A DNA stretch of 22,909 nt from an uncultured Collinsella sp. (GTDB lineage: Bacteria > Actinomycetota > Coriobacteriia > Coriobacteriales > Coriobacteriaceae). Numbering within the stretch: position 1 is the stretch's first letter; each line of letters begins with the position of its first letter. The notes under the pieces were generated by a model. It was given only the letters and a program-made list of their open reading frames with translations. It was not told the DNA's origin and did not search any database. Both the position numbers and the translations under genes were made by a program. This document shows, piece after piece, positions 15,662 to 22,831 of this stretch. The stretch covers positions 1 to 22,909 of the forward strand of contig CAUEQX010000010.1 in the NCBI GenBank assembly GCA_959020035.1. Reading direction: 5' to 3'.

Positions 15662-16381
15662 ATGATTCCCAAATACGAGGCGATAGCTGCAGATATTCGT
15701 CGGAGTATTGAGGATGGCGCTCTTAAACCGGGCGACAAGCTTCCCACCGTCGTTGAGTTCTGCGAGCTCTATAGCGTTTCCAAAATCACCGTCAAACGAG
15801 CTATTGAACAAATCACCGAGGAAGGCCTTATTACCAGCCGGCGCGGATCGGGTACCTACGTTAAGGACGCGGCGGGACTTCCCGGCCAGGCGTTTTTCCA
15901 GGGCAAAAACGACCGTGCCCAAGGTTTTTCGTATGAGCACCGCGGGGAGAAGGTGACCTCGGTGGTCTACGATTTCTCGATCGTTAATCCACCGGCGGAC
16001 ATCGCAGCCCAGCTGGGAATTGCCGAGGATGACTTTGCCTATCACGTCGTGCGCGTGCGTCAGGCCGATGAGAAGCCCATCGTTATCGAGTACACCTACA
16101 TGCCCCTCGAGCTGATTCCGGGGCTGAAAAAGAAGGACCTGTACGGATCGCTCTACCGCTTCATCCGAGAGCAATGTGGCCTGAAGATTTCGAGCTTTCA
16201 CCGTACCATTCGAGCCGTGGCAGCAACCGAGGAAGAAGCCGAGCGTCTGGACACCAAACCTGGCTCTCCCCTGCTTGAGCTCACCCAGATTGGCTTTTTG
16301 GACAGCGGCGCCGCCTTTGAGTATTCGACCTCGCGCAACGTTGGCGACCGCTTTGAGTTGCACAATGTAACGTTAGCGTAG
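15662..16381 (+). CDS. GntR-family (HutC/UTRA) transcriptional regulator
   Basis: Sugar-responsive DNA-binding regulator of 239 residues. The winged helix-turn-helix covers about 1-68, with the recognition region YSVSKITVKRAIEQ and wing RRGSGTYV. A UTRA ligand-binding domain covers about 90-235. AAAGGAGG lies 5 nt before the ATG. It is divergent from the GH1-PTS operon, so it most likely represses it, and is relieved by a phospho-sugar; this follows family precedent only. manA is 74 nt downstream, in the same direction. Confidence 0.93.
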   Translation: MIPKYEAIAADIRRSIEDGALKPGDKLPTVVEFCELYSVSKITVKRAIEQITEEGLITSRRGSGTYVKDAAGLPGQAFFQGKNDRAQGFSYEHRGEKVTSVVYDFSIVNPPADIAAQLGIAEDDFAYHVVRVRQADEKPIVIEYTYMPLELIPGLKKKDLYGSLYRFIREQCGLKISSFHRTIRAVAATEEEAERLDTKPGSPLLELTQIGFLDSGAAFEYSTSRNVGDRFELHNVTLA

Positions 16382-16395
16382 GTTTTTGCAGTCAT

Positions 16396-16433
16396 GCGGG
16401 CGCTCGTTTTGCGCTGCTTTGCGCAGCGCCCGC
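16396..16433 (+). other. Intercistronic hairpin between the regulator and manA
   Basis: The 9-bp stem gcgggcgct (16396-16404) with agcgcccgc (16425-16433) is followed by an internal loop and an inner gcgc/gcgc stem. No T-run follows. It may attenuate or stabilise the message; manA has its own ribosome site 10 nt later. Confidence 0.55.
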
Positions 16434-16455
16434 GCAACACAATGGAGGTATGAAT

Positions 16456-17388
16456 ATGTCCGATTTGATTAAACTGACGCCGTTCTTCCGCAAGAAGATC
16501 TGGGGTGGCCGCCAGCTCGAAACCGTATTTGGTTACGACATTCCCGAGGGTCCCATCGGTGAGTGCTGGGCTATCTCGGCCCATCCCAACGGCGACTGCC
16601 AGATTGCGGAGGGCCCGTATGCCGGCCATACGCTGTCGTGGCTGTGGGCCGAGCACCGCGAGCTCTTTGGCAACTGCGAGGGCAAGGAGTTCCCGCTGCT
16701 CATTAAGATTCTGGACGCCAAGGACGACCTTTCGATCCAGATTCATCCCAACGACGAGTACGCCGCCGAGCACGAGAACGGCAGCCTGGGTAAAACCGAG
16801 TGTTGGTACGTGCTGGATTGCGAGCCCGGCGCCACGATCATCGTCGGCCAGTGCGCTAAAGACCGCACCGAGGCCGCACAGATGATCAAGGACGGCCGCT
16901 GGGACGACATGCTCAACGTAGTACCGATCCACAAGGGCGACTTTTTCCAGATTGATTCCGGTACCGTTCACGCCATCAAGGCCGGCACGCTCATTTTGGA
17001 AACGCAGCAGTCGTGCGACGTGACGTATCGCCTGTACGATTACGACCGCCCCGGCACCGACGGCAAACTGCGTCCCCTGCACATTGAGCAGAGCCTCGAC
17101 TGCATAAACTTTGATGCTCAGGCTCCGACCGACGGCACGATAACCGCGCCCGAGGTGGACGGCGTGACCGAGCTCGAGTCCAACCCCTGCTACACCGTCG
17201 ATCGCGTGCGCGTTAACGGCAGCAAGACCCTCGACCAGCGCTGGCCCTTCATGTGTCTGTCGGTCATCGACGGCGAAGGCACCGTCTGCGGCGACCCCGT
17301 CCACAAGGGAAGCCACCTGCTGGCTCCGAGCACCGTCGGCTCCATCGACCTCGAAGGCAAGATGGAACTGATCGTCTCGCACCTCTAG
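16456..17388 (+). CDS. manA: Class I mannose-6-phosphate isomerase
   Basis: Zinc cupin enzyme interconverting mannose 6-phosphate and fructose 6-phosphate. It has 310 residues, the short Gram-positive form. Zinc ligands are visible as Q95 and H97 in SIQIHPND, E115 in LGKTECWYVLD, and H172 in SGTVHAI. A conserved Arg lies in YRLYDYDRPG (about 191-200). Start set at the ATG at 16456, 7 nt after GGAGG; the in-frame ATG at 16450 is too close to it. It follows the GntR regulator, suggesting its level is tied to the sugar the PTS operon handles. Confidence 0.95.
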   Translation: MSDLIKLTPFFRKKIWGGRQLETVFGYDIPEGPIGECWAISAHPNGDCQIAEGPYAGHTLSWLWAEHRELFGNCEGKEFPLLIKILDAKDDLSIQIHPNDEYAAEHENGSLGKTECWYVLDCEPGATIIVGQCAKDRTEAAQMIKDGRWDDMLNVVPIHKGDFFQIDSGTVHAIKAGTLILETQQSCDVTYRLYDYDRPGTDGKLRPLHIEQSLDCINFDAQAPTDGTITAPEVDGVTELESNPCYTVDRVRVNGSKTLDQRWPFMCLSVIDGEGTVCGDPVHKGSHLLAPSTVGSIDLEGKMELIVSHL

Positions 17389-17414
17389 GTCACAACAACA
17401 ACCAAAACGAAACA

Positions 17415-17448
17415 AGGGGCTCCCCCGTTCATCAACGGAGGAGCCCCT
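17415..17448. terminator. Stem-loop after manA, probable terminator
   Basis: Outer stem aggggctcc (17415-17423) with ggagcccct (17440-17448) and inner stem ccgtt (17425-17429) with aacgg (17434-17438). The plus-strand tail is poor in T, while the minus-strand tail (tgtttcgttttgg) is T-rich. It may stop both manA and any read-through from pcrA. Confidence 0.65.
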
Positions 17449-17532
17449 ACTCGTATCTACATTTCAGCCCACCCGGTTCTCCAAATCAAAAAGCGGACGA
17501 GCGGAGCGGCGTTCGCAAGCAACGTTACCCAA

Positions 17533-17662
17533 GGACCTGGGCGGGCGTATGGGGCAACATCGATCGCGAGTTCCGCACGCAAAGGAGAGCACTTAATGTG
17601 GCCTCCGTCTTGCGCAGGACTGCCCGAGCAGGCGATGTTGCCCCATACGCCCGCCCAGGTCC
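17533..17662. repeat. 130-bp element with perfect 30-bp terminal inverted repeats
   Basis: Positions 17533-17562 are the exact reverse complement of 17633-17662. The 70-nt middle also folds, with agttcc/ggact, cgcaa/ttgcg, ggag/ctcc and cac/gtg pairing around a ttaat loop, so the whole element can form one long hairpin. It ends 7 nt from the pcrA stop. The size and long inverted ends resemble a MITE; no transposase or clear target duplication is visible. Confidence 0.85.
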
Positions 17663-17669
17663 GCCGGGA

Positions 17670-20570
17670 TTATGACAGCTTAACGATCGGCGCGAAGCCC
17701 TTCATCAGCTTTTTGGTCTGGCCGGTCTTTTCGAATTGAACCTCGATCATGTCTCCAGCGACCGAGATCACGGTACCCGTGCCAAAGGTCTTGTGGCTCA
17801 CGGTATCGCCCGCGGCAAAGTCCTGCGATGCGCTGGCACGATCGACCTTGCGCTCCACCGTCGGGGATACCTTGGATGACGGCTTTTTGGCTCGCGGCGC
17901 GCCCGAGCCAAAAGTCGAGGCAACACGGCCGGCGTCGGGCGAAACCCCACGATGGCGCTCGGTGCCATAAGTGTTGCCGCCAAAGAAGTCATCGAAGCTC
18001 GATCCGCTGCGCGATCCAGAGCCGCCGGTCGAGCGCGTATGCGAGCCAAACACCTTGCCGCCATACATGTCCGAGCCCATACCCGAGCCAAACGTGCCGT
18101 GACGGTCGCCGCGCTTCTCCCAGCCCGTGCCCTCAAAACCGGCAGAACCGATACCGCTAAACTCGATGTCCTCAAACGGAATCTCGTTGAGGAAGCGCGA
18201 GCGCGGGTTGGCAGAGGTCGAGCCGTAGGTGCGACGCGTGGCCGCATAGGTCAGGAACAGGCGCTTGCGAGCACGCGTGATGGCGACGTAGGCCAAGCGG
18301 CGCTCCTCCTCGAGCTTGCCCGGATCGTCACTGCCGCCAAAGTCGTGCACGTGCGGGAAGATACCCTCCTCCATGCCGGCCACGAACACCGCCGGGAACT
18401 CCAGGCCCTTGGCGGAGTGGATGGTCATCATGGTGATGGCATGCGTCTCGCCGGCCAGGGAATCCAAGTCGGAGCGCAGGGCCAGCCACTCCATGAGTGC
18501 CGGCAGCGCCTTACAGGTGAGCGGACCGTAGGTGCGCTCGATCTCGTCGGCATGCACGGCGCCCGCCGGCAGCTCAGTCGGCGCGGCATACGCGTTGCCC
18601 GCGATGGCGGCAGCCAGGGCATCCTGCGGCGAGAGCGCCGGGGCCGCCAGGCTATCGAGCGGATTGGAACCCGCGGCATCACGCGCGCCAACGAGCGCCT
18701 CAAACGAAGACAAGGGCGCAGACGGGCCGGGCTCGGGCGCAGGCGCGCTCACCACAACGGGCTCGGGCTCAACGTCGGCGGGCACATCGGCAACACCAGC
18801 AGCGCGCAGCTCTTCCAAGCTCTCGAGCGTGCCTTCGATATCCTCGTGCGTCTCCTCAAATTCGGCAGCGACGCCCAGGAATTCCTGGATGTTCTCGGCG
18901 CGACTCTCGGACTCCATGGTGCCCTCGGCGCGGAAAGCCTGCAGCAGGCCCGTCTTATCGACAATCATCTCGACGACGTCCTTGAGCTCGCCGTCCATGC
19001 GGCGACCCTCGCGCACCAGCGACACAAAGCTCGACAGGCCATTGCGCACCTTGGCGCTAAACATGCCGGTTTCGGCGCACGCGATCTCGCAAGCCTGGAA
19101 GAACGAGCAACGGTTGTCGCGCGCCAGCTGCTCAATCTTTTGGATCGAGGTGGAGCCGATGCCGCGGCGCGGCGTGTTGATGACGCGCTTGACGCTCATC
19201 TCGTCGGCCGGGTTCACAATCATCTTGAGGTAGGCCATGACGTCGCGGATCTCGGCACGGTCGAAGAATCGCGTGCCGCCCACAATCTTGTAGGGCACGC
19301 CTGCGCGCAGGAACATATCTTCGAGGATACGCGACTGGGCGTTGGTGCGGTAGAACACGGCGATATCGTCGTAACTCGTGCCCTTGGAGTGCAGCTTTTC
19401 GATCTCGCCGGCAATCCAGCGGCCCTCGTCGCGCTCATCGCTTGCCTGGAAGGCCTGGATCTTCTCGCCGTCGCCCTCGGCCGTAAACAGGCGCTTGTCC
19501 TTGCGTTGCGAGTTGTGGCGCACCACGGCATTGGCGGCGCTCAGGATGTGACCCGTAGAGCGGTAGTTCTGCTCCAGCTTGACGGTCTTGCAGTTTTTAA
19601 AGTCCTTCTCAAAGTCCAGGATGTTGGTGATGTCGGCGCCACGCCAGCTGTAAATGGACTGGTCATCGTCGCCCACGACCATGAGGTTTTGGTACTTGGC
19701 GGCCAGCAGGTTGGCGATCTCGTACTGGACGTGGTTGGTGTCCTGATACTCGTCGACGCTAATGTAGCGGAAACGCTCTTGGTACTTGTCGAGCACCTCG
19801 GGGCGGGTGCGCAGCAGCTCGAGCGTGCGCACGAGCAGGTCGTCGAAGTCCATCGCGTTGGCGGCGCGCAGGCGGCGTTCCAGCTCCAGGTAGACCTGCG
19901 CGGCCTTTTTGTCGTTGGGGCTGTCGGCGGATTTGAGCATGTCCTCGGGGCCGATCATGGCGTTTTTGGCCGAACTGATCTTGCTGCGGATCATATTGAT
20001 GGGGAATTGCTTTTGCTCGATACCGAGCGCCTGCATAATATCGCGCACCATGCGCTTGGAATCGTCATCATCGTAGATGGTGAACTGACCGGTGTAGCCC
20101 AGCAGGTCAGCGTCCTCGCGCAGCATGCGCACGCACATGGCATGGAAGGTGCACACCCACATGCCGCGGGTACCGCTGGGGATGAGTGCCGCCAGACGCT
20201 CGCGCATCTCGGCCGCGGCCTTGTTGGTAAACGTAATGGCAAGAACCTGCCAAGGCTTAACGCCCAGGTCCCCGAGCATATGTGCGATGCGGAAGGTCAG
20301 GACGCGGGTCTTGCCCGAGCCGGCGCCGGCGAGCACCAGCAACGGGCCCTCGGTGGTCAGAACCGCCTCGCGCTGGGCGGGATTAAGGCTGTCGATGTCG
20401 ACGAGCGGCTTGGCGGGTTTGGGTGCCGGCGCAGGAGCGTCGTAGATGTCGAGCGGGACGAGCTCGGGCTCCGGCGCTGCAGGGGCGGTGTATGCATCGA
20501 GCGGCACGGGTTCCGGCGCGGGCGGCACGGGTACCGTGGCGTTCTTTTCCCAGGGCAAGGGCTGGGTCAT
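17670..20570 (-). CDS. pcrA: UvrD/PcrA-family ATP-dependent DNA helicase with extra segments
   Basis: Superfamily 1A 3'-5' helicase of replication and repair. It has 966 residues, against about 720-780 for typical PcrA. Motifs in order are Walker A AGAGSGKT (81-88), TFTNKAAAEM (113-122), DEYQDT (273-278), GDDDQSIYSWRGA (300-312), QNYRS (334-338), TIHSAKGLEF (716-725) and VAITRAR (762-768). The C-terminal Tudor-like fold (about 919-964) is kept. Additions are a Pro/Ala N-terminus with VPLD-x-Y repeated twice (23-43), a Pro/Ala/Glu-rich insert at about 585-680, and a long Gly/Ser linker at about 805-900. Start set at the ATG at 20570, with AGGAG 6 nt upstream, not the upstream in-frame start at 20654. 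No partner gene lies alongside. Confidence 0.95.
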   Translation of the reverse strand: MTQPLPWEKNATVPVPPAPEPVPLDAYTAPAAPEPELVPLDIYDAPAPAPKPAKPLVDIDSLNPAQREAVLTTEGPLLVLAGAGSGKTRVLTFRIAHMLGDLGVKPWQVLAITFTNKAAAEMRERLAALIPSGTRGMWVCTFHAMCVRMLREDADLLGYTGQFTIYDDDDSKRMVRDIMQALGIEQKQFPINMIRSKISSAKNAMIGPEDMLKSADSPNDKKAAQVYLELERRLRAANAMDFDDLLVRTLELLRTRPEVLDKYQERFRYISVDEYQDTNHVQYEIANLLAAKYQNLMVVGDDDQSIYSWRGADITNILDFEKDFKNCKTVKLEQNYRSTGHILSAANAVVRHNSQRKDKRLFTAEGDGEKIQAFQASDERDEGRWIAGEIEKLHSKGTSYDDIAVFYRTNAQSRILEDMFLRAGVPYKIVGGTRFFDRAEIRDVMAYLKMIVNPADEMSVKRVINTPRRGIGSTSIQKIEQLARDNRCSFFQACEIACAETGMFSAKVRNGLSSFVSLVREGRRMDGELKDVVEMIVDKTGLLQAFRAEGTMESESRAENIQEFLGVAAEFEETHEDIEGTLESLEELRAAGVADVPADVEPEPVVVSAPAPEPGPSAPLSSFEALVGARDAAGSNPLDSLAAPALSPQDALAAAIAGNAYAAPTELPAGAVHADEIERTYGPLTCKALPALMEWLALRSDLDSLAGETHAITMMTIHSAKGLEFPAVFVAGMEEGIFPHVHDFGGSDDPGKLEEERRLAYVAITRARKRLFLTYAATRRTYGSTSANPRSRFLNEIPFEDIEFSGIGSAGFEGTGWEKRGDRHGTFGSGMGSDMYGGKVFGSHTRSTGGSGSRSGSSFDDFFGGNTYGTERHRGVSPDAGRVASTFGSGAPRAKKPSSKVSPTVERKVDRASASQDFAAGDTVSHKTFGTGTVISVAGDMIEVQFEKTGQTKKLMKGFAPIVKLS

Positions 20571-20631
20571 GGGCGACTCCTCATCTGACGGACGGCGCGC
20601 CTGCGGGCGGCGCCATAGTTTGAGCCGTACC

Positions 20632-20662
20632 AGTATACCGAGCCGCGCGGACACCGACGCAA
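20632..20662 (-). promoter_or_regulatory. Candidate pcrA promoter
   Basis: The minus strand reads TTGCGT (20662-20657), a 19-nt spacer, then TATACT (20637-20632), 62 nt before the pcrA ATG. The spacer is longer than ideal. Confidence 0.4.
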
Positions 20663-20710
20663 ATCACACCACGACTCCGTGCGCCACCGTCAGGCCCACC
20701 CCAGCGGATT

Positions 20711-20742
20711 AGGCGCAATGGGGTCAGGTTAGTCTGCACCAA
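20711..20742. repeat. Degenerate GGGAC/GGGTC-core palindrome (REP-like)
   Basis: The core tggggtcaggttagtc is flanked by aggcgcaa and tgcaccaa, which pair imperfectly. It resembles the unit at 10465-10495 (core gggggacaggttaca, arms tggtgcaa/ttgcacca). It lies between pcrA and uppP. Confidence 0.5.
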
Positions 20743-20789
20743 TCAATTGACAATCACGAAACCGCCGATGTCATGGCAGCAGCAGCGAG

Positions 20790-20886
20790 CGGTGGCCGGG
20801 GCGAACAAATTGGCATGAAAAGGGGCGGCATAGACCTTCTGGTCATGCCGCCCCCTTTGAATGACAAGTTGTCGCCCCGGCCGCCG
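20790..20886 (-). terminator. 97-bp long hairpin after uppP, containing a terminator
   Basis: The inner stem ggggcggcat (20822-20831) with atgccgcccc (20845-20854), plus gacc/ggtc around a ttct loop, is a terminator with a T4 tail on the minus strand. It is enclosed by a 15-bp outer stem (20790-20804 with 20872-20886, one G-T pair), with a partly paired region between. It starts 16 nt after the uppP stop. Confidence 0.75.
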
Positions 20887-20902
20887 CGCAGCGTCGACTA
20901 AG

Positions 20903-21877
20903 TTACAGGCCGAGCATCGGCTCCAGGACAAAGAAGTACGCAAGCACCACGATGCCCAGGATGATGCGGTAGACGCCGAAGCACTTGAAGTCGTGACGGC
21001 GGACGAAGCCCATAAGCCACTTGATGGCGATAAGCGACACCACAAAGGCGACGACGCAGCCCACGCCCAGGATGGCGATCTCGTTGGTGCCGAAGGTGCC
21101 GCCCTTAACGAAGTACTTGACCAGCTTGAGCGCGCTCGCGCCAAACATGACAGGAATGGCCAGGAAGAACGTGAACTTAGACGCCACCGAACGCGTGCAG
21201 CCCAGCAGCAGGCCACCGATGATGGTAGAACCGGAGCGCGACGTGCCCGGCACCAGCGAGAGCACCTGGAAGCATCCGATACCAAGCGCGGTCTTCCAGC
21301 TCAGATCCTCGAGCGTAGTGATGGAGCCAAAGTCCAGATTATCGTCATCGTCTGCAGCGGCAGTCGCAGCGGGCGCGGCAAAATGCGCACCAGCGGGTCG
21401 TCCGCCCGCCACCACGGCACGCGAACCAAACGAACCGGCAAGAGCGGCCTGGTCGCGCTTGTTCGCGCGCCAGTTCTCGATCACGATAAACAACACGCCG
21501 TACACAATGAGCGCCAGCGCCACGACGGGAGCATTATAGAAATGCTCCTCCATCCAGTCGTTAAGCGGCAGACCGATCGCCGCGGCGGGAATGCAACCGA
21601 GCACAATCTTGCCCCACAGCACCCAGGTGTCGCGACGGCCCTCCTTGCCCTTGCTGGGAGAAAACGGGTTGAGATCGTAGAAGAACAGGACGCAGACGGC
21701 CAAAATGGCGCCAAGCTGAATCACGACCAGGAACATATTCCAGAACGTCTCGCTCACGTTCATCTTGACGAACTCGTCCACCAAGATCATGTGACCGGTC
21801 GACGAAACAGGCAGCCATTCGGTGATGCCCTCGACCAGGCCCATGAAGGCAGATTTTAGAAGCTCGATAATATCCAA
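20903..21877 (-). CDS. uppP: Undecaprenyl-diphosphate phosphatase (UppP/BacA) with cytoplasmic insert
   Basis: Membrane phosphatase that recycles the lipid carrier of peptidoglycan synthesis; overproduction is known to give bacitracin resistance. It has 324 residues, against about 270-285 usually. The active-site motifs are E16 and E20 in EGITEWLPVSSTGH (with S26, H29) and R214 in PGTSRSGS. Extra length lies at about 140-188, a hydrophilic Ala/Gly stretch with an Asp run (ADDDDN) between membrane segments. The start is a TTG (21877-21875) with GAGGGGG 5 nt upstream, giving MDIIELLKS, the common family N-terminus. A GTG 7 codons earlier (21898) is the alternative. Single-gene unit. Confidence 0.95.
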   Translation of the reverse strand: MDIIELLKSAFMGLVEGITEWLPVSSTGHMILVDEFVKMNVSETFWNMFLVVIQLGAILAVCVLFFYDLNPFSPSKGKEGRRDTWVLWGKIVLGCIPAAAIGLPLNDWMEEHFYNAPVVALALIVYGVLFIVIENWRANKRDQAALAGSFGSRAVVAGGRPAGAHFAAPAATAAADDDDNLDFGSITTLEDLSWKTALGIGCFQVLSLVPGTSRSGSTIIGGLLLGCTRSVASKFTFFLAIPVMFGASALKLVKYFVKGGTFGTNEIAILGVGCVVAFVVSLIAIKWLMGFVRRHDFKCFGVYRIILGIVVLAYFFVLEPMLGL

Positions 21878-22124
21878 AGGGACCCCCTCGTTAGACACCC
21901 GCCGATATTGTTCTGCGGACGGTGCGGGCGATGTCCCATTATCAACCGTTCGGGCGCGTCTGCGCCTACCCTTACCAAAAAACTCGCCCGTTCACAGAAT
22001 TGCGAGCGGTCAAACCCAAATCCTTGGGTATAACTGCAACAAGATAAAGTGTCCGGCGGCCAACGCGCCCGCGCCCGCCCGATGCACGAGCCCCACGCCC
22101 GTGCGATAGACCAAGGAGGAAACC
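21878..22124. other. Divergent uppP / usp intergenic region
   Basis: About 247 nt between the two divergent starts, expected to hold both promoters. The only structure seen is a small palindrome, cccaa (22015-22019) with ttggg (22024-22028), followed by TATAAC, a possible -10 box for usp. No small gene was found. Confidence 0.35.
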
Positions 22125-22562
22125 ATGAACGAGGGCTACACCAAGGTATTTGTTTCACTCGACGGTACTGAGCAGCAGGATTTTGTGCTCGCACGTGCCA
22201 TCAAGGTCGCCGCGAACAACGGCGCCAAGCTAATCATCGGCCACGTTATCGATTCCACGGCGCTCGAGAGCGCCGGTTCCTATCCGGTCGATCTGGTCAA
22301 CGGCCTAGAGGAGGCATTTAAGAACTCCATCGCCAAGCAGCTCGAAGAGGCCAAGGCCAATCCCGATATTCCCGAGGTCGAGGTCATGATTCGCGCCGGC
22401 CGCATTCGCGAGACGCTCAAGGACGAGATGCTCGACGTGGTTAAGCCCGACCTGGTGCTCTGCGGCGCCCGCGGCCTGTCCTCGATCAAGTATGCGCTGC
22501 TGGGTTCGATTTCGACGTTCCTGCTGCGCAATACGGACTGCGACATTTTGGTCGTGAAGTAG
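22125..22562 (+). CDS. Universal stress protein (UspA family)
   Basis: Single Usp domain of 145 residues, the normal length. The ATP-binding signature G-2x-G-9x-G-S is intact (G114, G117, G127, S128) and D13 in SLDGT matches the nucleotide-binding Asp, so it is probably of the ATP-binding class. Such proteins support survival under starvation and other stress, but the specific role here is unknown. AAGGAGG lies 5-6 nt before the ATG. Monocistronic, followed by a long hairpin and a canonical terminator. Confidence 0.94.
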   Translation: MNEGYTKVFVSLDGTEQQDFVLARAIKVAANNGAKLIIGHVIDSTALESAGSYPVDLVNGLEEAFKNSIAKQLEEAKANPDIPEVEVMIRAGRIRETLKDEMLDVVKPDLVLCGARGLSSIKYALLGSISTFLLRNTDCDILVVK

Positions 22563-22575
22563 CGTTGCTCCCACC

Positions 22576-22668
22576 GGCCGCGGGGCCTGCGGGGTTTCCA
22601 CGGGCACGTCCTCGCCGCTTTGCGGCTGCGGGATGTGCCCTTAGGAAACCCCTCCCGGCCCCGCGGCC
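22576..22668. repeat. 93-bp stepped inverted repeat after usp
   Basis: Three nested stems: ggccgcggggcc (22576-22587 with 22657-22668), ggggtttcc (22591-22599 with 22644-22652) and gggcac (22602-22607 with 22635-22640), separated by 2-4-nt internal loops. The tip is gccgc/gcggc over ttt. It starts 13 nt after the usp stop. There is no T-run, and a normal terminator follows at 22709. Confidence 0.8.
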
Positions 22669-22708
22669 TTCGCAGCCTTACTTCAACGAGTTAGCTGATA
22701 AAAGATTG

Positions 22709-22739
22709 CGTGCCGCCCGATTGAGACGGCACGTTTTTT
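22709..22739 (+). terminator. Rho-independent terminator of usp
   Basis: The 7-bp stem cgtgccg (22709-22715) with cggcacg (22727-22733) is followed directly by six T. Confidence 0.88.
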
Positions 22740-22772
22740 ATGGGGCGATTCATTTAAATCCTTGCAGCTATA

Positions 22773-22831
22773 TTCACGTTCGGGAACATAGCGCCAATTG
22801 CCTTAGCTAAGTTCACGTTCGGGAACATAGC
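22773..22831. repeat. Exact 20-bp direct repeat, two copies 39 bp apart
   Basis: ttcacgttcgggaacatagc occurs at 22773-22792 and 22812-22831. Each copy contains the small palindrome gttc-gg-gaac. The flanks are not identical. The rest of 22740-22909 has no assignable gene: one frame on each strand is open toward the window edge, but no start or known family could be recognised. Confidence 0.85.

Noticed and set aside
17596..17739. A 47-residue ORF starting inside the 130-bp element, with a good ribosome site
   Set aside because: It runs into the antisense of pcrA, has no conserved feature and its start is likely part of the repeat structure. Kept only as a note in the finding on the element.
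17952..20588. An 878-residue open frame on the plus strand opposite pcrA
   Set aside because: Antisense shadow of a high-GC gene: pcrA has all helicase motifs in the other strand, and this frame gives Arg/Ala/His-rich sequence without domains.
22773..22831. LexA/SOS box reading of the gttc-gg-gaac motif
   Set aside because: SOS boxes have GAAC before GTTC; here the order is reversed, so the match is not valid.
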